A stretch of DNA of 59,888 nt from Saprolegnia diclina VS20 (lineage: Eukaryota > Oomycota > Saprolegniomycetes > Saprolegniales > Saprolegniaceae): the NCBI RefSeq assembly GCF_000281045.1, contig NW_008246083.1:455119-515006 (forward strand), in the 5' to 3' direction. The notes under the pieces were generated by a model. That model searched no databases and was not told where the DNA came from. It worked only from the letters and a program-made list of their open reading frames with translations. The first letter of the stretch is position 1. The number at the start of each line of letters is the position of its first letter. Made by a program: the position numbers and the translations under genes. Positions 1 to 10,733 of this stretch are shown piece after piece.

Positions 1-3000
1 GCGCTGGCTGTGCGTACTCGCTTGGCGTTTGCGGGTCAAAATTTGTTTGCGTTTCACCGTGTGGCGGCGTCGACCTGGCTCGGGCGGCCGCTCATGTTTC
101 TTCGCGGCGGCTGCGCGCTGCTGCTGCTTGCAACTGCCCCCGTGACACTGACACAAACCAATGGCGTCTCGGTGCTTGTGAGCTCGGGACGTCCGTTCTA
201 CGAAGCGTTCGTACTCGCAGGCGAAGCCAACTGGATCACGTACGTCATGTACGAGTGCCAGCTCGTGTTCCACCCGGATGGCTCGATGGGCGCGGCAGCC
301 GTCATCTGGTGCATCTACAGTCTTCTGGACGTGCTGGCACCGGTCACCGTGACTACCACACTAGAGCGCAACTGCTCGAGCACCGACTACATCTACACCC
401 TAAAGTGCACACACGGCGCCATCTCCATCGGTAGCTTACAGCGTCTCTACGTGCTTCTCGGGATCCAAGCTGCCGGTCTCCTTATTACTGTGTTTTGGCA
501 ACACCACCGCACACGAATCGACAATCGACGCCCAATTACCGCTCTCTTCACCGGCGTCGCGAGCGCACTGCTTCATCACGAGCTCGACGACATTGGCTAC
601 ATCCTCACAGGACTGATCCCACTGCAGCCAGATCGCATCTTCTTTGACGTCAAGCTGTGGGTCATCGTACGTGTGACCCAAGAACCTGTAGCGCCGGCCA
701 CCGTTGCGGCCGACCCACTGCGATTTCCAGCATCACCGTGGCATGCACGGATTAGCGCTGTCGCTGGCTTTCTTTACGTTGTGGCGGCTGTCAGTAGCAG
801 CTACTCGTACTTGCAGATCGCCAAGCGCACGCTTGTCAACGACCTCATCTGGCCCGGCTTCAGCCTCTCGAGCACTCATGTCTTCTTGTCGAACTGCCTC
901 TGGGGTCGTATCGCTATGAACCAAACAGACGGAGACTTTGCGCTCACTGATCCGTCCATCAACGCGGTTGGCTCGACAGTTGCGTTAACCACGAGCTCCC
1001 CGACCCACTTTGGTGCCCGCATGCAATACTCGACGCTGACGACGCTACTCGATGCTGTGCACGGTCTACGAGCTACTGATGCCTGCGACACACCCTGGAT
1101 CTTTACACCCTACTGCTACCTCGATTTTGGTGGCGTCTGGGACTTGGCTGCCACCGCCACGCGCCAAGCGCGCTGTCGTCGCATGATGGCGACCAACGCT
1201 GCCGTGTACCTCGAGTCGCTGCTTCGTAACGTCAAGTGGGACGACTGGGTCACTTGCTGGGGTCCTTCGTTCGACTCTGCTTTTGGCATGCATCTCGCAA
1301 CGACGCGCCAAGGACAAGCCTTTCTAGCCTCAGTGAGCCAGCCACGCCTCTCGATTGCAGACGAAGTTAGCTACTGGCAGCGCCACGGACTCGAATCGTA
1401 CGAGCTGCAGTGGCAAAACTTCAAAGTCATCGGACTCGACAACACCTACAGCATTGTCAATGCGCTCGGCCTCTCGTATCCGTTTACGCTTCAGCGGAGC
1501 CAGGGCTACTTTCGTCGTGAGTTTCAGACGACCTACAAGCTCTACTGGTCGCTCGCCAACGATCTGGCCAACCTGCGAAACCAAACGAGCTTGTTGCGAG
1601 CGTCCCCCGCCTTTGCATATGCCAATGCGTCGTTGGAAGACGTCTACTTGGCGAACGCCACCTTTCTGACGGCGCCACTACCAGCAGGATATGCAGTCGT
1701 TCGTGCAGCGCTAGGTCCGTTTGGTGCGATCGATGCCACGTACGTCGAAGTACCGAGGGTCGTCCGCGCTGTTGCTCGGGACATCATGTCAGCCGTCGCA
1801 ACCCATCGTGCGAGGTCATTGAAGTTGCAGGCTGCCTACGCGACACTGCAAGTGAACTTTCTCGATTTGCTCGTTCCAGCACCGTGGTTGAAGCTTGGCT
1901 TTAGCACCGTCGGGGGCTCGCTTCTCTGTTCGGACCTGATGATGGCGAGTTCGAGCCCGATCTCGGTGGGTCTTTTGCGCCTTTTCCTCTTTGAGAGCAA
2001 GTGCACGGGCGGCGTGCTCTCGTCGACACTCTCGTCGACGCCGGATGGTTGGGTGTTTGCAGCGCTTTTCTCCAACACGAGCGCTTCGGAGCACTGCGTG
2101 CAAGTGCCCAATGCAGCCGCCCAGTGCCGAGCTACTTTTGCCGCCGTCACACAATGGACGGCGACGATGGCGCCTCTCAACATAGCGTCGCTGTCGACAG
2201 CCATGGACGCGCTTGTGGCGCTCAACATCTCCCTCATGCAGTACGGAACTCTGCACTCCACGGCCCCCCTCGCGCTCTTCACGACTCCGATTTTCGACGA
2301 GCTTTTTGCCTTTTTTGGCTCAATGTTTGTGCTCGACTGGCTGCGCGGCCAGCGGGATGTCGTGCGGTTCACAGGCGACCACGGATCGCTCACGCTTCTC
2401 TCGGACCTCATCGTCCGAACGATCGAGCCGGTTGAAGCTGCGGAGCTTTCGTCGATGTTTGCCCTCTACGCCCACGCCACCGTCCAGTACATTACCTTTG
2501 TCATGGCAGGGCTGGCCGCCGTTGCAGGCTTGTACATTGTTGTTAGCCGTGGCCGCGTCGAAGGGCTCAACATGCTCGAGCTCAGTCGCGTCGGTGGCAT
2601 CGTCTGGGTCGGTCGTCCGCTCTTGGTCGTCCGTAGCGTCTCTGCGCTCTGTCTCTTGTCGACGGCGACCACACTGTCGCTCCACTATCCAAGTCCGTAC
2701 CTCGTATCGTTTGCGACCGAGGCTTCATCGGCGCTCACAACGTGCTTGGCAGCGAGCGAGGTCACGTGGCTCGTTGGCATTCTCAACGACATCTGTCTCG
2801 CCATCACACGCGAGCACTCGACGCGCTACACGACCATCAACAGTCTGCTCGTCTGGTCGATTGCAGCTTGCCTCACATCCCTTCAGCCTGTTGAGCACCG
2901 GGCGACTATGGACTTTCGCTGCGTCTCTACGGCGCTCGATTTCCAAGTCGACTGCTCAACAGGCTCCATCGCGATCGGGTTTCTCGATCGCGTTTTGCTC

Positions 3001-3354
3001 TTAATCGCGGTGATCGTCGCCTGCAACGGCGTCTGCTACGGTCTTGTGCGAGCCTTGTGGCCAGTCTCGGCATCCCTACGCCGCAGCCAGTCGCTCCTGC
3101 TCACGGCGGGCGCCAAGTACCTCTTCACGCACGACGGGTGGCTGCTTGGCGATGTCTACTACATGGATCGCGCGTCGGCGCTGCTGAGCGGTCTCCTGAC
3201 GGTCTCGGTGCGCGGCTCTCTCGTGCTCTTTGACGTCAAGACCTGGCGAATGCAGCCAGTGCACTCGAAGAAGCCGACCACAGATGACATCCTCCCTCCT
3301 CGGTTTGAGACCGCGGTACCGCTTCCCGACACGCCGATTGCTCACTTTGTCTAA
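1..3354 (+). CDS. Large polytopic membrane protein, 5' partial
   Basis: One open frame runs in from the left edge to a TAA at 3352-3354, giving at least 1,117 residues without an intron. No upstream start is visible; the first ATG (94) falls inside a hydrophobic stretch, so the gene is treated as 5' partial. Hydrophobic segments cluster in the first ~260 residues (for example LLLLATAP and LYVLLGIQAAGLLI) and again in the last ~330 (ITFVMAGLAAVAGLYIVV, VLLLIAVIVACNGVCY), with a long loop rich in Asn-X-Ser/Thr sites between. The two hydrophobic ends resemble each other: both carry W-x-G-R-P-L, a Cys-x-x-G-x-I-x-I-G motif and F-D-V-K-x-W. I recognise no characterised family; such long intronless membrane proteins are common as hypothetical genes in Saprolegniales. 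A similar architecture, not clear homology, is seen at 44705-46427. Confidence 0.75.
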   Translation, partial: ALAVRTRLAFAGQNLFAFHRVAASTWLGRPLMFLRGGCALLLLATAPVTLTQTNGVSVLVSSGRPFYEAFVLAGEANWITYVMYECQLVFHPDGSMGAAAVIWCIYSLLDVLAPVTVTTTLERNCSSTDYIYTLKCTHGAISIGSLQRLYVLLGIQAAGLLITVFWQHHRTRIDNRRPITALFTGVASALLHHELDDIGYILTGLIPLQPDRIFFDVKLWVIVRVTQEPVAPATVAADPLRFPASPWHARISAVAGFLYVVAAVSSSYSYLQIAKRTLVNDLIWPGFSLSSTHVFLSNCLWGRIAMNQTDGDFALTDPSINAVGSTVALTTSSPTHFGARMQYSTLTTLLDAVHGLRATDACDTPWIFTPYCYLDFGGVWDLAATATRQARCRRMMATNAAVYLESLLRNVKWDDWVTCWGPSFDSAFGMHLATTRQGQAFLASVSQPRLSIADEVSYWQRHGLESYELQWQNFKVIGLDNTYSIVNALGLSYPFTLQRSQGYFRREFQTTYKLYWSLANDLANLRNQTSLLRASPAFAYANASLEDVYLANATFLTAPLPAGYAVVRAALGPFGAIDATYVEVPRVVRAVARDIMSAVATHRARSLKLQAAYATLQVNFLDLLVPAPWLKLGFSTVGGSLLCSDLMMASSSPISVGLLRLFLFESKCTGGVLSSTLSSTPDGWVFAALFSNTSASEHCVQVPNAAAQCRATFAAVTQWTATMAPLNIASLSTAMDALVALNISLMQYGTLHSTAPLALFTTPIFDELFAFFGSMFVLDWLRGQRDVVRFTGDHGSLTLLSDLIVRTIEPVEAAELSSMFALYAHATVQYITFVMAGLAAVAGLYIVVSRGRVEGLNMLELSRVGGIVWVGRPLLVVRSVSALCLLSTATTLSLHYPSPYLVSFATEASSALTTCLAASEVTWLVGILNDICLAITREHSTRYTTINSLLVWSIAACLTSLQPVEHRATMDFRCVSTALDFQVDCSTGSIAIGFLDRVLLLIAVIVACNGVCYGLVRALWPVSASLRRSQSLLLTAGAKYLFTHDGWLLGDVYYMDRASALLSGLLTVSVRGSLVLFDVKTWRMQPVHSKKPTTDDILPPRFETAVPLPDTPIAHFV

Positions 3355-3668
3355 GTCGAGATGGATAAGAAAATAGCCTCGTTCATATCGGAAGAGGTTT
3401 GCTAGCATGACATAAGTCTGGCCTAAATCTGCAGCGCGGGAAGGAACCTGAATCATCAAGAGCGCGCCATGAGCTCCATGTTGGTCGAGAGAGACTCTGT
3501 CTTCACTTGGCCAGTGGAACTTCCACAGCAAACAAATGAGACGACCTGCTCCACTGCACCTCGTGATCGTCCCTTGGCGAGACAACACCCGGTCGATTCG
3601 GATGCGCGGCCTGAACACCAAGACGAATATGGAGTACACTCGTTGGTTAACTTATACAATAGAGCCGC
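3355..3668. other. Convergent intergenic spacer
   Basis: This 314-bp stretch separates two genes that end towards each other. It should hold both 3' untranslated regions. I see no convincing gene in it. Confidence 0.6.
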
Positions 3669-6600
3669 TTACGCCTTGAGCTCGGTGCGGGCGACGATGC
3701 CGTGCGTCATGTCTTGGATTTCACGCAAAAGCGAGAAGATCTGCGGCACCGCCGACCCGCTCTCGTTCTCGAGCGGCAAGAGGTGCGTCGCCTTCATGAC
3801 GCGGAACCGCGTCGGCAAGAACGCGGTCGGCTTCCACCGGATCGCAATCACGTCCTTGTTGGCAAACACAAGGCCAAAGTCGGCGAGGCGGGCGCGGAGC
3901 TTCGAGACAACACCCGAGAGCGGGTCCAGCCCTAGGTACAGCGACGACGCGTCCGGACGCATGTTCTTGTAGTACGCCATCCCAAACGGCCCCTTGCTGC
4001 TCAGATGGAGCTTCGTCGACGGCAGCGCGTCCGTGTCGAGGTGCAAGACGACGTCATAGTCCATGACGTGGGCAAAGCAGCTCTGCCACGCGTGCGGTGC
4101 GCCGCCCGTCTTGAGCCAGTGCAGCCACGACACGGTGGTCGCCCGCGCCAGCGACACGAGACGGTGCACCATCGCGCGCTCGTCGGCGCCGTGGACGCTG
4201 GCGCGGCTCCAGCTCGAGAGCGTGTCCATCGCTTCGTACGACGCCGCGACAAAGAGGCCGGGGTGCGTGCTCGGCTGCGTCGCTGACGCGTCAAAGCGCT
4301 TCTGCACCTCGCGGTGGTCCTTCTCCGTCCAGATGTCTTGCAGATCGACGATGAGCGCTTCTTCGGCCCACGGGTGCGACGCCAGCAGCGTCAACAAGCG
4401 CGTAAAGCCCGAGAGGATCGACATCGGCGGCGCCTCCTTCGAGAGGAAGAGCGATGCAACAAGGAGCTCGATCGTCTCGAGGCGGAGGAGCGACCCGCAG
4501 AGCTGCGACTCAAGCCACGTCGACACAAAGCGAACGGTCGGCGCAAAGCTCGGGTGGCGGCTTTGGAGTGCGTGCAGCTGCATCGCGTGCGGGACCGCGT
4601 ACTGGCGCGCGGCAAAGTCGGCGCAGAGCGACCGGTCGCGCTCCGTGTGCAAGAGCAGGCGAAAGACGTAGCCATCGACGGCGACGTCGACGCCGGTTGC
4701 AAACACGTGGCACGTGTACGCGCGCGACTTGTGCTCGTCGAGCGCGTGCGCAAGATGCACGTAGAACCCGAGCTTGGCCTTCTCGAGCGCGTCCGCGGTC
4801 GTCGGCCAGCTCGACGACGACTCAAACTGGAGCACGACCAGGATCGGGTCAACGACCGTCGAAATGTACTTGGACGCCACCGAAATCGGGGTTTTGGACG
4901 CGAGCGGGTGCGGCAGCGGCGGCGACGGGCTCGTATAGCGATACGCTGGCGCGACGGGCTGCACGTCCTTGACCTTGAGCGGGAGCACATCGTCGAGCGA
5001 CCGGAGCGTCGCGCCGAGGGCGTTCCACGTCTTGTGCAGCGCCGGCACGTGCTTGGCAAACGCGGCAGCGTCCGTATCCGCCTCGAGCAGCGTCGCGTTC
5101 GACGACGTGATGTCGCCAATGCTCGGGACGTGCGCCATCACAATGTACGCGACGATCGCACACAGGATCTCGTGGGGCTTGACGTCGTCCCACACGACCG
5201 CCTCGACGATCGCGCCGTCCTTGAAGCGACGCAGCTCCGCCTTGGTCTTCCAGAACGCGCGGAACTCGGCCGCCGCGGTCGTGTCGTCGGCATCCGGACC
5301 CTTGTCCACAATACGCGTCGCGTGCTCGGGCACGATCGAGAGCCCGAGCGTCATGGACGTCGGCAGCGGGCGGCGGCTCGAGAGCGTCCACGTCGACGCC
5401 GACGCAATCAGTGCTCGCACGCGCGCGACACGGTCGCCAAGCGCCTTGGTCGCCAGCGCCGCCACGTACGCGGGCCACGCGACGTCGAGGTCGACTTCGA
5501 GCGTCGGCACGGCGTTGGCCTTGGCCTTGGGCAGCGGCACGTGGATGTACTCGTCGTAGCGCGCATAGACCGAGTGCTGGAGGATAAAGACGCGCTGAAA
5601 GTCAAGCAGCGTGCCCTGCGAGAGCCAGCGGTACGACTGCTGCGCGAGCCACTGCATCTCGACAAAGCCGGACGCCGAAAGCGACGCAAAGAGGTTGAGC
5701 CGGTTCGACGCGTCAAGCAACACGACGTCGAACGCGTCCGAGAACACTTGGAGCGCAGCGTCGGTCGGGACGACATCGCCGTCCGATGGAAAGACGAGGG
5801 CCGTGCTCGTATCGTACGAGGCCAGAAACTGGAGCCAGATCTTGAACATGGCATCGCTGCTCGTTGTGAGATGGATCTTCTTCGATTGCACGAGGTAGAG
5901 GAGCAGCATGGACGCCTGGAAGCCGTTCATGTCGAGCGACCGCTGGCGCAGCCACACTTTGGCGAGCATGCACGTCTCGACAAACGCCGGCGACTGCGAC
6001 GCGATGGCGTGGAGCGCCTTGAGGTGGCTCAGCATCCGCATGTCTTCGAGGATCGCATTGTTGTAGCGCGGCGTGGGCGTCGCCACGTCGCTGCGGATGT
6101 TGCTTCGCCCAGGATTGAGCTTGGCGACGCTAAAGCAGTTCTCGGGAAGGACCGGGTACACGTGGAGCGACACCGAATGGCCCTTGATCTTCTTCGCCAG
6201 CGATGCGACGAGCACGGGCTTGTTGGCGTCACCGTGGAAACTCGTGACGCGGATGGACGCGACAACGTCGGCGCCATCGACCTGGAGACTCTGGAGCGCA
6301 CCGGCAAGCACGCCGAGGTACAAGTTGCGCTTGTCGTGGTACCGGTAGTTGAGAAAGTCCTTGGGCACAAAGCAGGACGATGGCATCGTCACGGCCAAGT
6401 CGATGGTCAAGCTACTCGCCTTCTTGATGCCATGGCGCAGCGTGTGCGAGCCGAGCACATCGAGACGCGCGGGCGCCGCGAATGGCAGCGCGACCTCCTT
6501 GAGGAGGTTGCGCGTGGGCAGGCCCGGCATGGCCAAGCACGACGACGTGACCTGCTGCTCGGGCAGCGCGTCCAAGCACTGCTTGATGGCCACGAGGATC

Positions 6601-6755
6601 GGGTTGACGCCATTGACCTTGTCGTAGGCGACGCGGACCTCGTCGAGCAGCTGCGTCGTCTGCAGCCGGAGGAAGTTGGTCGTGTACACGGAGGACGCGT
6701 CCGCAGCGTTGAGCTGCAGCATCTCGGCCGTCGTCGGCGGCGCGTAGAGGCTCAT
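3669..6755 (-). CDS. NOL6: Nucleolar protein 6 / Nrap / Utp22 (U3 snoRNP, UTP-C)
   Basis: Intronless 1,028-residue protein. It matches the NOL6/Nrap/Utp22 family along its length: an N-terminal helical part (LLDEVRVAYDKVNGVNPI), the nucleotidyltransferase-like block with LDVLGSHTLRHGIK and LTIDLAVTMPSSCFVPKDFL followed by KRNLYLGVLAG, a middle C-A-S-R/R-F-K-D-G type block (RRFKDGAIVEAVVWDD), and the C-terminal FADFGLVFANKDVIAIRWKP segment. Yeast Utp22 and human NOL6 are about 1,150-1,240 residues, so this is slightly compact. Family members work in the nucleolus in the small-subunit processome with Rrp7 and CK2, and their nucleotidyltransferase folds are thought to be catalytically inactive. 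The ATG at 6755 (MSLYAPPT) is chosen because conserved sequence starts soon after; the frame stays open upstream to 6965, but that extension is AT-rich and non-conserved in look. Confidence 0.93.
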   Translation of the reverse strand: MSLYAPPTTAEMLQLNAADASSVYTTNFLRLQTTQLLDEVRVAYDKVNGVNPILVAIKQCLDALPEQQVTSSCLAMPGLPTRNLLKEVALPFAAPARLDVLGSHTLRHGIKKASSLTIDLAVTMPSSCFVPKDFLNYRYHDKRNLYLGVLAGALQSLQVDGADVVASIRVTSFHGDANKPVLVASLAKKIKGHSVSLHVYPVLPENCFSVAKLNPGRSNIRSDVATPTPRYNNAILEDMRMLSHLKALHAIASQSPAFVETCMLAKVWLRQRSLDMNGFQASMLLLYLVQSKKIHLTTSSDAMFKIWLQFLASYDTSTALVFPSDGDVVPTDAALQVFSDAFDVVLLDASNRLNLFASLSASGFVEMQWLAQQSYRWLSQGTLLDFQRVFILQHSVYARYDEYIHVPLPKAKANAVPTLEVDLDVAWPAYVAALATKALGDRVARVRALIASASTWTLSSRRPLPTSMTLGLSIVPEHATRIVDKGPDADDTTAAAEFRAFWKTKAELRRFKDGAIVEAVVWDDVKPHEILCAIVAYIVMAHVPSIGDITSSNATLLEADTDAAAFAKHVPALHKTWNALGATLRSLDDVLPLKVKDVQPVAPAYRYTSPSPPLPHPLASKTPISVASKYISTVVDPILVVLQFESSSSWPTTADALEKAKLGFYVHLAHALDEHKSRAYTCHVFATGVDVAVDGYVFRLLLHTERDRSLCADFAARQYAVPHAMQLHALQSRHPSFAPTVRFVSTWLESQLCGSLLRLETIELLVASLFLSKEAPPMSILSGFTRLLTLLASHPWAEEALIVDLQDIWTEKDHREVQKRFDASATQPSTHPGLFVAASYEAMDTLSSWSRASVHGADERAMVHRLVSLARATTVSWLHWLKTGGAPHAWQSCFAHVMDYDVVLHLDTDALPSTKLHLSSKGPFGMAYYKNMRPDASSLYLGLDPLSGVVSKLRARLADFGLVFANKDVIAIRWKPTAFLPTRFRVMKATHLLPLENESGSAVPQIFSLLREIQDMTHGIVARTELKA

Positions 6756-7151
6756 GCTGGGGGCGGTGGCGAATATGAAGATGGAACGAGACCAACCAAG
6801 TTGATCCAAGGGGCACCAACAATTGTTCACGGCGCCACTTTTTGGCCAATCAGCATCGTGTGTTTGGAAGTACCAACGTTTGATTGGTCGACAGCATTTA
6901 TTTTCGCATTGTTGCAGTTGCATTTGATACCATACAACGGTGGTATGTTTTAAATAAAGGAGCACGAGGATGAAACAGTGTTTTCAAAAGACGCTGTCTG
7001 AAAACAGTGTTTCCTAGAAGGACGACATCAAGTCGGCTGCACAACAGCCTCCTTGTGCAAGCAATGTCGGTCCACAGAGGGCAATCCAACAAAATATAGT
7101 GTAGTCCTTCGTAATGGTGGCCACTCGGGCTTACTAGTATACTTGAAGAAA
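6756..7151. other. Intergenic: NOL6 promoter and ankyrin gene 3' end
   Basis: The 396 bp upstream of NOL6 are AT-richer than the flanking genes and contain inverted-looking TTTT/AAAA runs around 6900-6990. Nothing coding is recognised. It should contain the NOL6 promoter and the 3' end of the next minus-strand gene. Confidence 0.5.
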
Positions 7152-8549
7152 CTACTTGACATCAGGGACGTTGTCCGAACTGGCGTCTCGTCCGAGAGCT
7201 TGCTTATCAGCTCGGTCCACGATGGCGCGGCACAATAGCAAGACGACGTCGGTATGGCTTCGTGTGGCGGCGTGTACCATCGGCCCGCGCTACGTCGAAT
7301 TGAGTCGCACGCGGTGCTGAGACGAAGCCCTACCGCCGTGCACTCAATGGTGGCGTTGGCCGCGAGCAAGATCGCAACGACGTCAGCGTGGCCGGCTGCG
7401 GCAGCCTCGACCAGCGGAGTGATGCCTTGCTATAGAACCGAAAATATGCCATGTGGTCCTCCTATATTGCCGCAGGACGCCACGTACGTTGTCGCCTTGG
7501 TGGACGTTGGCCCCAGCAGCCAGAAGGCTCGTGACGACGCGGGTGTGGCCACCTGCCGCCGCCGCAAACAGCGGAGTTTCGCCCCGCTAGAAATACGCGC
7601 GTGGGTGTGATGGCGCCGTGCATGTACAAGCGTACGTCGTTGCAGCGGTGCACATTGACGTTGGCGAGGAGGAGCCGGTCGACGACATCCGCGTGGCCGT
7701 GGCAGGCTGCTGTCCACAGTGGCGTGGTGAGCGTCTAACGTTATAGAACAGGAGATGAGACACTGCCGATAGTAGAAACCGCATACGGAGTCGCGGCCGT
7801 TGACTAGCGCGCCCTTGGCGAGCAAGAGGTTGACCGCGTCGAGGTCGCCCTTGTGGGCGGCTTGAAACAGCGCACCGCCCTTGGTCTACAACGGAATGAT
7901 TCGCATCGCTAGCGAGGAGGCAGAACGGTACTTTGGTCTCGAGGTTGACGTTGGGGTTGGCGTCCAGCAGAAGCGGCAGCAGCCACGTGTGCTTGCTCAC
8001 GACAGCGAGCCCGAGCAGCGGCACTTCGCACTACGCACCCAACCAGTGTATTCGGTCAGTTGGGCGATACCATGGACGATACTAACGTTACCAAAATGGT
8101 GTCGACGGTGGCACCCGCGGCGAGAAGCCGCCGGAAAATGGCCTCGGGGGCCTCTCGCTCGACCGCTACGGCGAGTGGGGACGGGACGTTCTACACCCAG
8201 CAACATTGTGTCGGGCACGAAACTGCGGATTCGCTGGATACCGAGCCGCCATAGTTGACATTGGCGCCGGCCGCTAAGAGGCAGTCGAGAACGTCCTCGC
8301 GTCGGCTCCACGTTGCATTGTACAACGCCGAGTAGCCCTACAAACGATAGAAACCATTGGGTCTAGTAGCAAGGGGCACCAACCCATTTGGTTGCATTTG
8401 GGCTCACGCCTTGCGCCAGCAGGGCCTGCACTTGAGCGAGGTCGCCGTCCGTCGCCGCTTGCGCCAGCTCCGCTTCAAACTAGTTTTGGACAAGCATTCG
8501 GTCTCGTGTTGATGCGGACTCAATTTACCGCGCTTTGAGTTTGCCCCAT
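7152..8549 (-). CDS. Ankyrin-repeat protein with N-myristoylation-type start
   Basis: Spliced by hand from about ten exons separated by introns of 44-50 nt. Exon 1 (8529-8549) encodes only MGQTQSA; intron 8480-8528; exon 2 (8384-8479) gives FEAELAQAATDGDLAQVQ; intron 8338-8383; then YSALYNATWSRREDVLDCLL and successive ankyrin units such as TPLWTAACHGHADVVDRLLL and TPLFAAAAGGHTRVVTSLLA. It ends ...SSDNVPDVK with TAG at 7152-7154. The start M-G-x-x-x-S fits the consensus for N-myristoylation, which would tether the protein to membranes. At least seven ankyrin units are visible, most encoded by one exon each, so introns fall between repeats. Ankyrin repeats bind protein partners; no other domain is present. 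It is divergent from the next ankyrin gene across 253 bp. About 330 residues; exact splice sites need transcript data. Confidence 0.72.
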
Positions 8550-8802
8550 GCCCGTAGAATTGAGAAATGATGCACATCGGGCGGCCGCTCTTGGCTCTTG
8601 CCCCCCCCCTCTTTTTTTTTGCAGGGCCAGGTCCTAGACAAATGTCCCACCGTCGTCTGCGCTTATTCTCGCACAGAAATTCGGCGGCAGAGGGTGGTCG
8701 TGTTTCATGCCCCCTGGTGAGGGCCCCATTAAATGCAAAAACCGGCACCCGACAACCCTGCCGGACAACTCATCTATTCACTTGCACATCCATCAGTCCA
8801 AG
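8550..8802. promoter_or_regulatory. Bidirectional promoter region between two ankyrin genes
   Basis: The start codons at 8549 (minus) and 8803 (plus) are 253 bp apart, so both promoters must share this interval. It holds a long homopolymer tract at about 8601-8620 (nine C, then T-C, then nine T), which is exceptional for the window and could disfavour nucleosomes. No TATA box was recognised. Function is inferred from position only. Confidence 0.45.
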
Positions 8803-10568
8803 ATGGTCACACCGAACGACGCGCGAGCGCGCACCTTGCCGCTGCCCGACGGTGCAACGAGCTGCCACTGCCGATACCTTGACGCCTCGCGTAGATGAAG
8901 AGCTCGTGCCGTCGCCCGGCCTCCGCTTTGACGCCTTTGCCATCACGAACGCCAGCCAATCGACGACCTTTTTCAAGGTACGCTACGTCATCCTTGGCTA
9001 CTACTTGAGCTAGGATACTGGCCTAGACTGGCTGTGCGGTGTGTCCGGACGCCTCGCTGTCGTTGCACGCGACCCCGGGGCGCATTCGGTGTACGCTGCC
9101 AAACGGGTTTTGGACGAGCTTGGACGTGACGACGATCCTCGACTTTACGAGCGATGTGGCGCTAAGCAATCTGCACCTGGTGCAGTGCATGTACCTCGGT
9201 GACCGCGTCCAAGTCGAGTCGCTTGCGTTCGGTCCGGTGCAAGCCAATGTCGCGACCTCCTGGACGAGGAAGCGCATGAACCCCTTCTACTTTGCGACGC
9301 CGAGCGCAATGACGTCGCCGGCACGTAGCGACGTCTTTTACTTCAACGAAAAGAACGCGCTGGTCGGCCACCACCGCCTCTTGCTCGGGTCAGTGCTCAC
9401 GCCCGACAACCATTACAAGAACCAGCTCGTCGACCACGTGGTCCTCCGTGAGCGCGCGAGCATCCGCACCACGTTGCACAAGGTTGTGATCGTCCCGTCG
9501 CTCTACAAGGTTCGCAAAGTCGCTCTTGTGCGTCTTCCGATCTCGGCTAGTATAACCGCGATGTGCTTTTGGACGCGATTGACGATGGTGCTGACGACAT
9601 TGTTCGGCTCCTTGTCGACCACGGCGCCGACATCAAAGGGGTACGTCGACTATCCAACAGTAGTTGTACAAGTGTGCTGCGTAGGTGTGCAGTGACCGGC
9701 TCCTCGCCCGGGCCCTCGATCAGAGCGACGTCGAGACGGCGATCTATGCGCTCAAGCATGGCGCGGACGTTCAGTCCCGAATCGAGGTGCGATTCCTACA
9801 GCAACATGTGGCTGTTACTCTTGTCGCCGTAGGGCAGCTCGCTCGTATGGTGCTGGCCGGCAACGACGCCATGCTCGAGGTGCTCGTGAATGCAGGCGCG
9901 TACCTCGGCGACCCGTGCGACCTCCACAAGTACATTCGCTGCGGCCGGCGCTGCCCGGTACCTCCCATTTGACGACGCGTGGTGCGTATTCGCGCACGGA
10001 ATAGCCCACCGAGGCGCCCTTGGTCGCAGCGTACACGAGCAACCAACCACGCATGGCGCAGCTTCTCCTGGACCTCCACGCGCCGATCGACGTAGCGCAA
10101 AAAGCTGTGCGATCCCCTCGTGGTCATCGAAACTGTGCAATCGTGCGGTGTAGGCTCCCCGCAACTGCCTCCTGGCGCTCTGTCTACCGCACCTGACGGA
10201 CGAGTGTGCGCGCCGGTGGCATATCCTGCAGCTCCTCGAGCGCGGCGCTGCCACCATGATGCACAAGCCCAACCAGGTAGGAGAACCCTAACCGCCCGTG
10301 TAGCGTCGATTTCCAATAGGACGGAATGACACCGTACGAGCTGGCGACGGCGATGGGCGCGACAACGATTCGCAAAAGCTTTGATCTCTACACCAAATCC
10401 TCAGCCGCAAAGGTAGCCGGGTGTTGTACGCTCACCAAGGTGGCTCACTCGCCTGAATAGCTGGCGGACGACGGACCAGTGGACGACAATTGCGCGTCCC
10501 CGGCGGGCAGCTCGGCGCTGAGTTACACGTACGACTCGGACGCGTCGGATGACGTCCTCGATCAGTAG
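8803..10568 (+). CDS. Ankyrin-repeat protein with novel N-terminal module (paralogue A)
   Basis: Hand-spliced model of about ten exons with 43-62 nt introns. ATG at 8803 starts MVTPNDARARTLPLPD, then a 43-nt intron and DEELVPSPGLRFDAFAITNA. The N-terminal half carries a module with SDVFYFNEKNALVGHHRLLL and a distal LHKVV; the same module occurs in the minus-strand gene ending at 10734. Degenerate ankyrin units follow: VLLDAIDDGADDIVRLLVDH, LARALDQSDVETAIYALKHG, MVLAGNDAMLEVLVNAGA, MAQLLLDLHAPID and LQLLERGAATM. The C terminus is acidic and Ser-rich (SYTYDSDASDDVLDQ) before TAG at 10566-10568. About 450 residues. The gene ends 165 bp from its convergent paralogue. The module resembles no domain I can name; ankyrin repeats imply a protein-binding role. 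The borders near 9787-9840 and 9960-10005 are the least certain. Confidence 0.65.
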
Positions 10569-10733
10569 CGACTGTGTCCATACTAAGCACCTCCTAACAC
10601 AAGAGAAAATCGAAGTGTCGGCTCCATGGATCCCTGTACATAGGTTCATCTTCCATCGCCACCTAATTCGATTTAACATGAAGGTGGACGACAGGTCGAG
10701 CGAAGACTGCATTCCGTGTTTTAGTGGCCGACA

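Noticed and set aside
4314-6953. An 879-codon open frame antisense to NOL6
   Set aside because: It is extremely Arg-rich, as expected for the complement of GC-rich coding sequence, and the opposite strand encodes a clear NOL6 protein.
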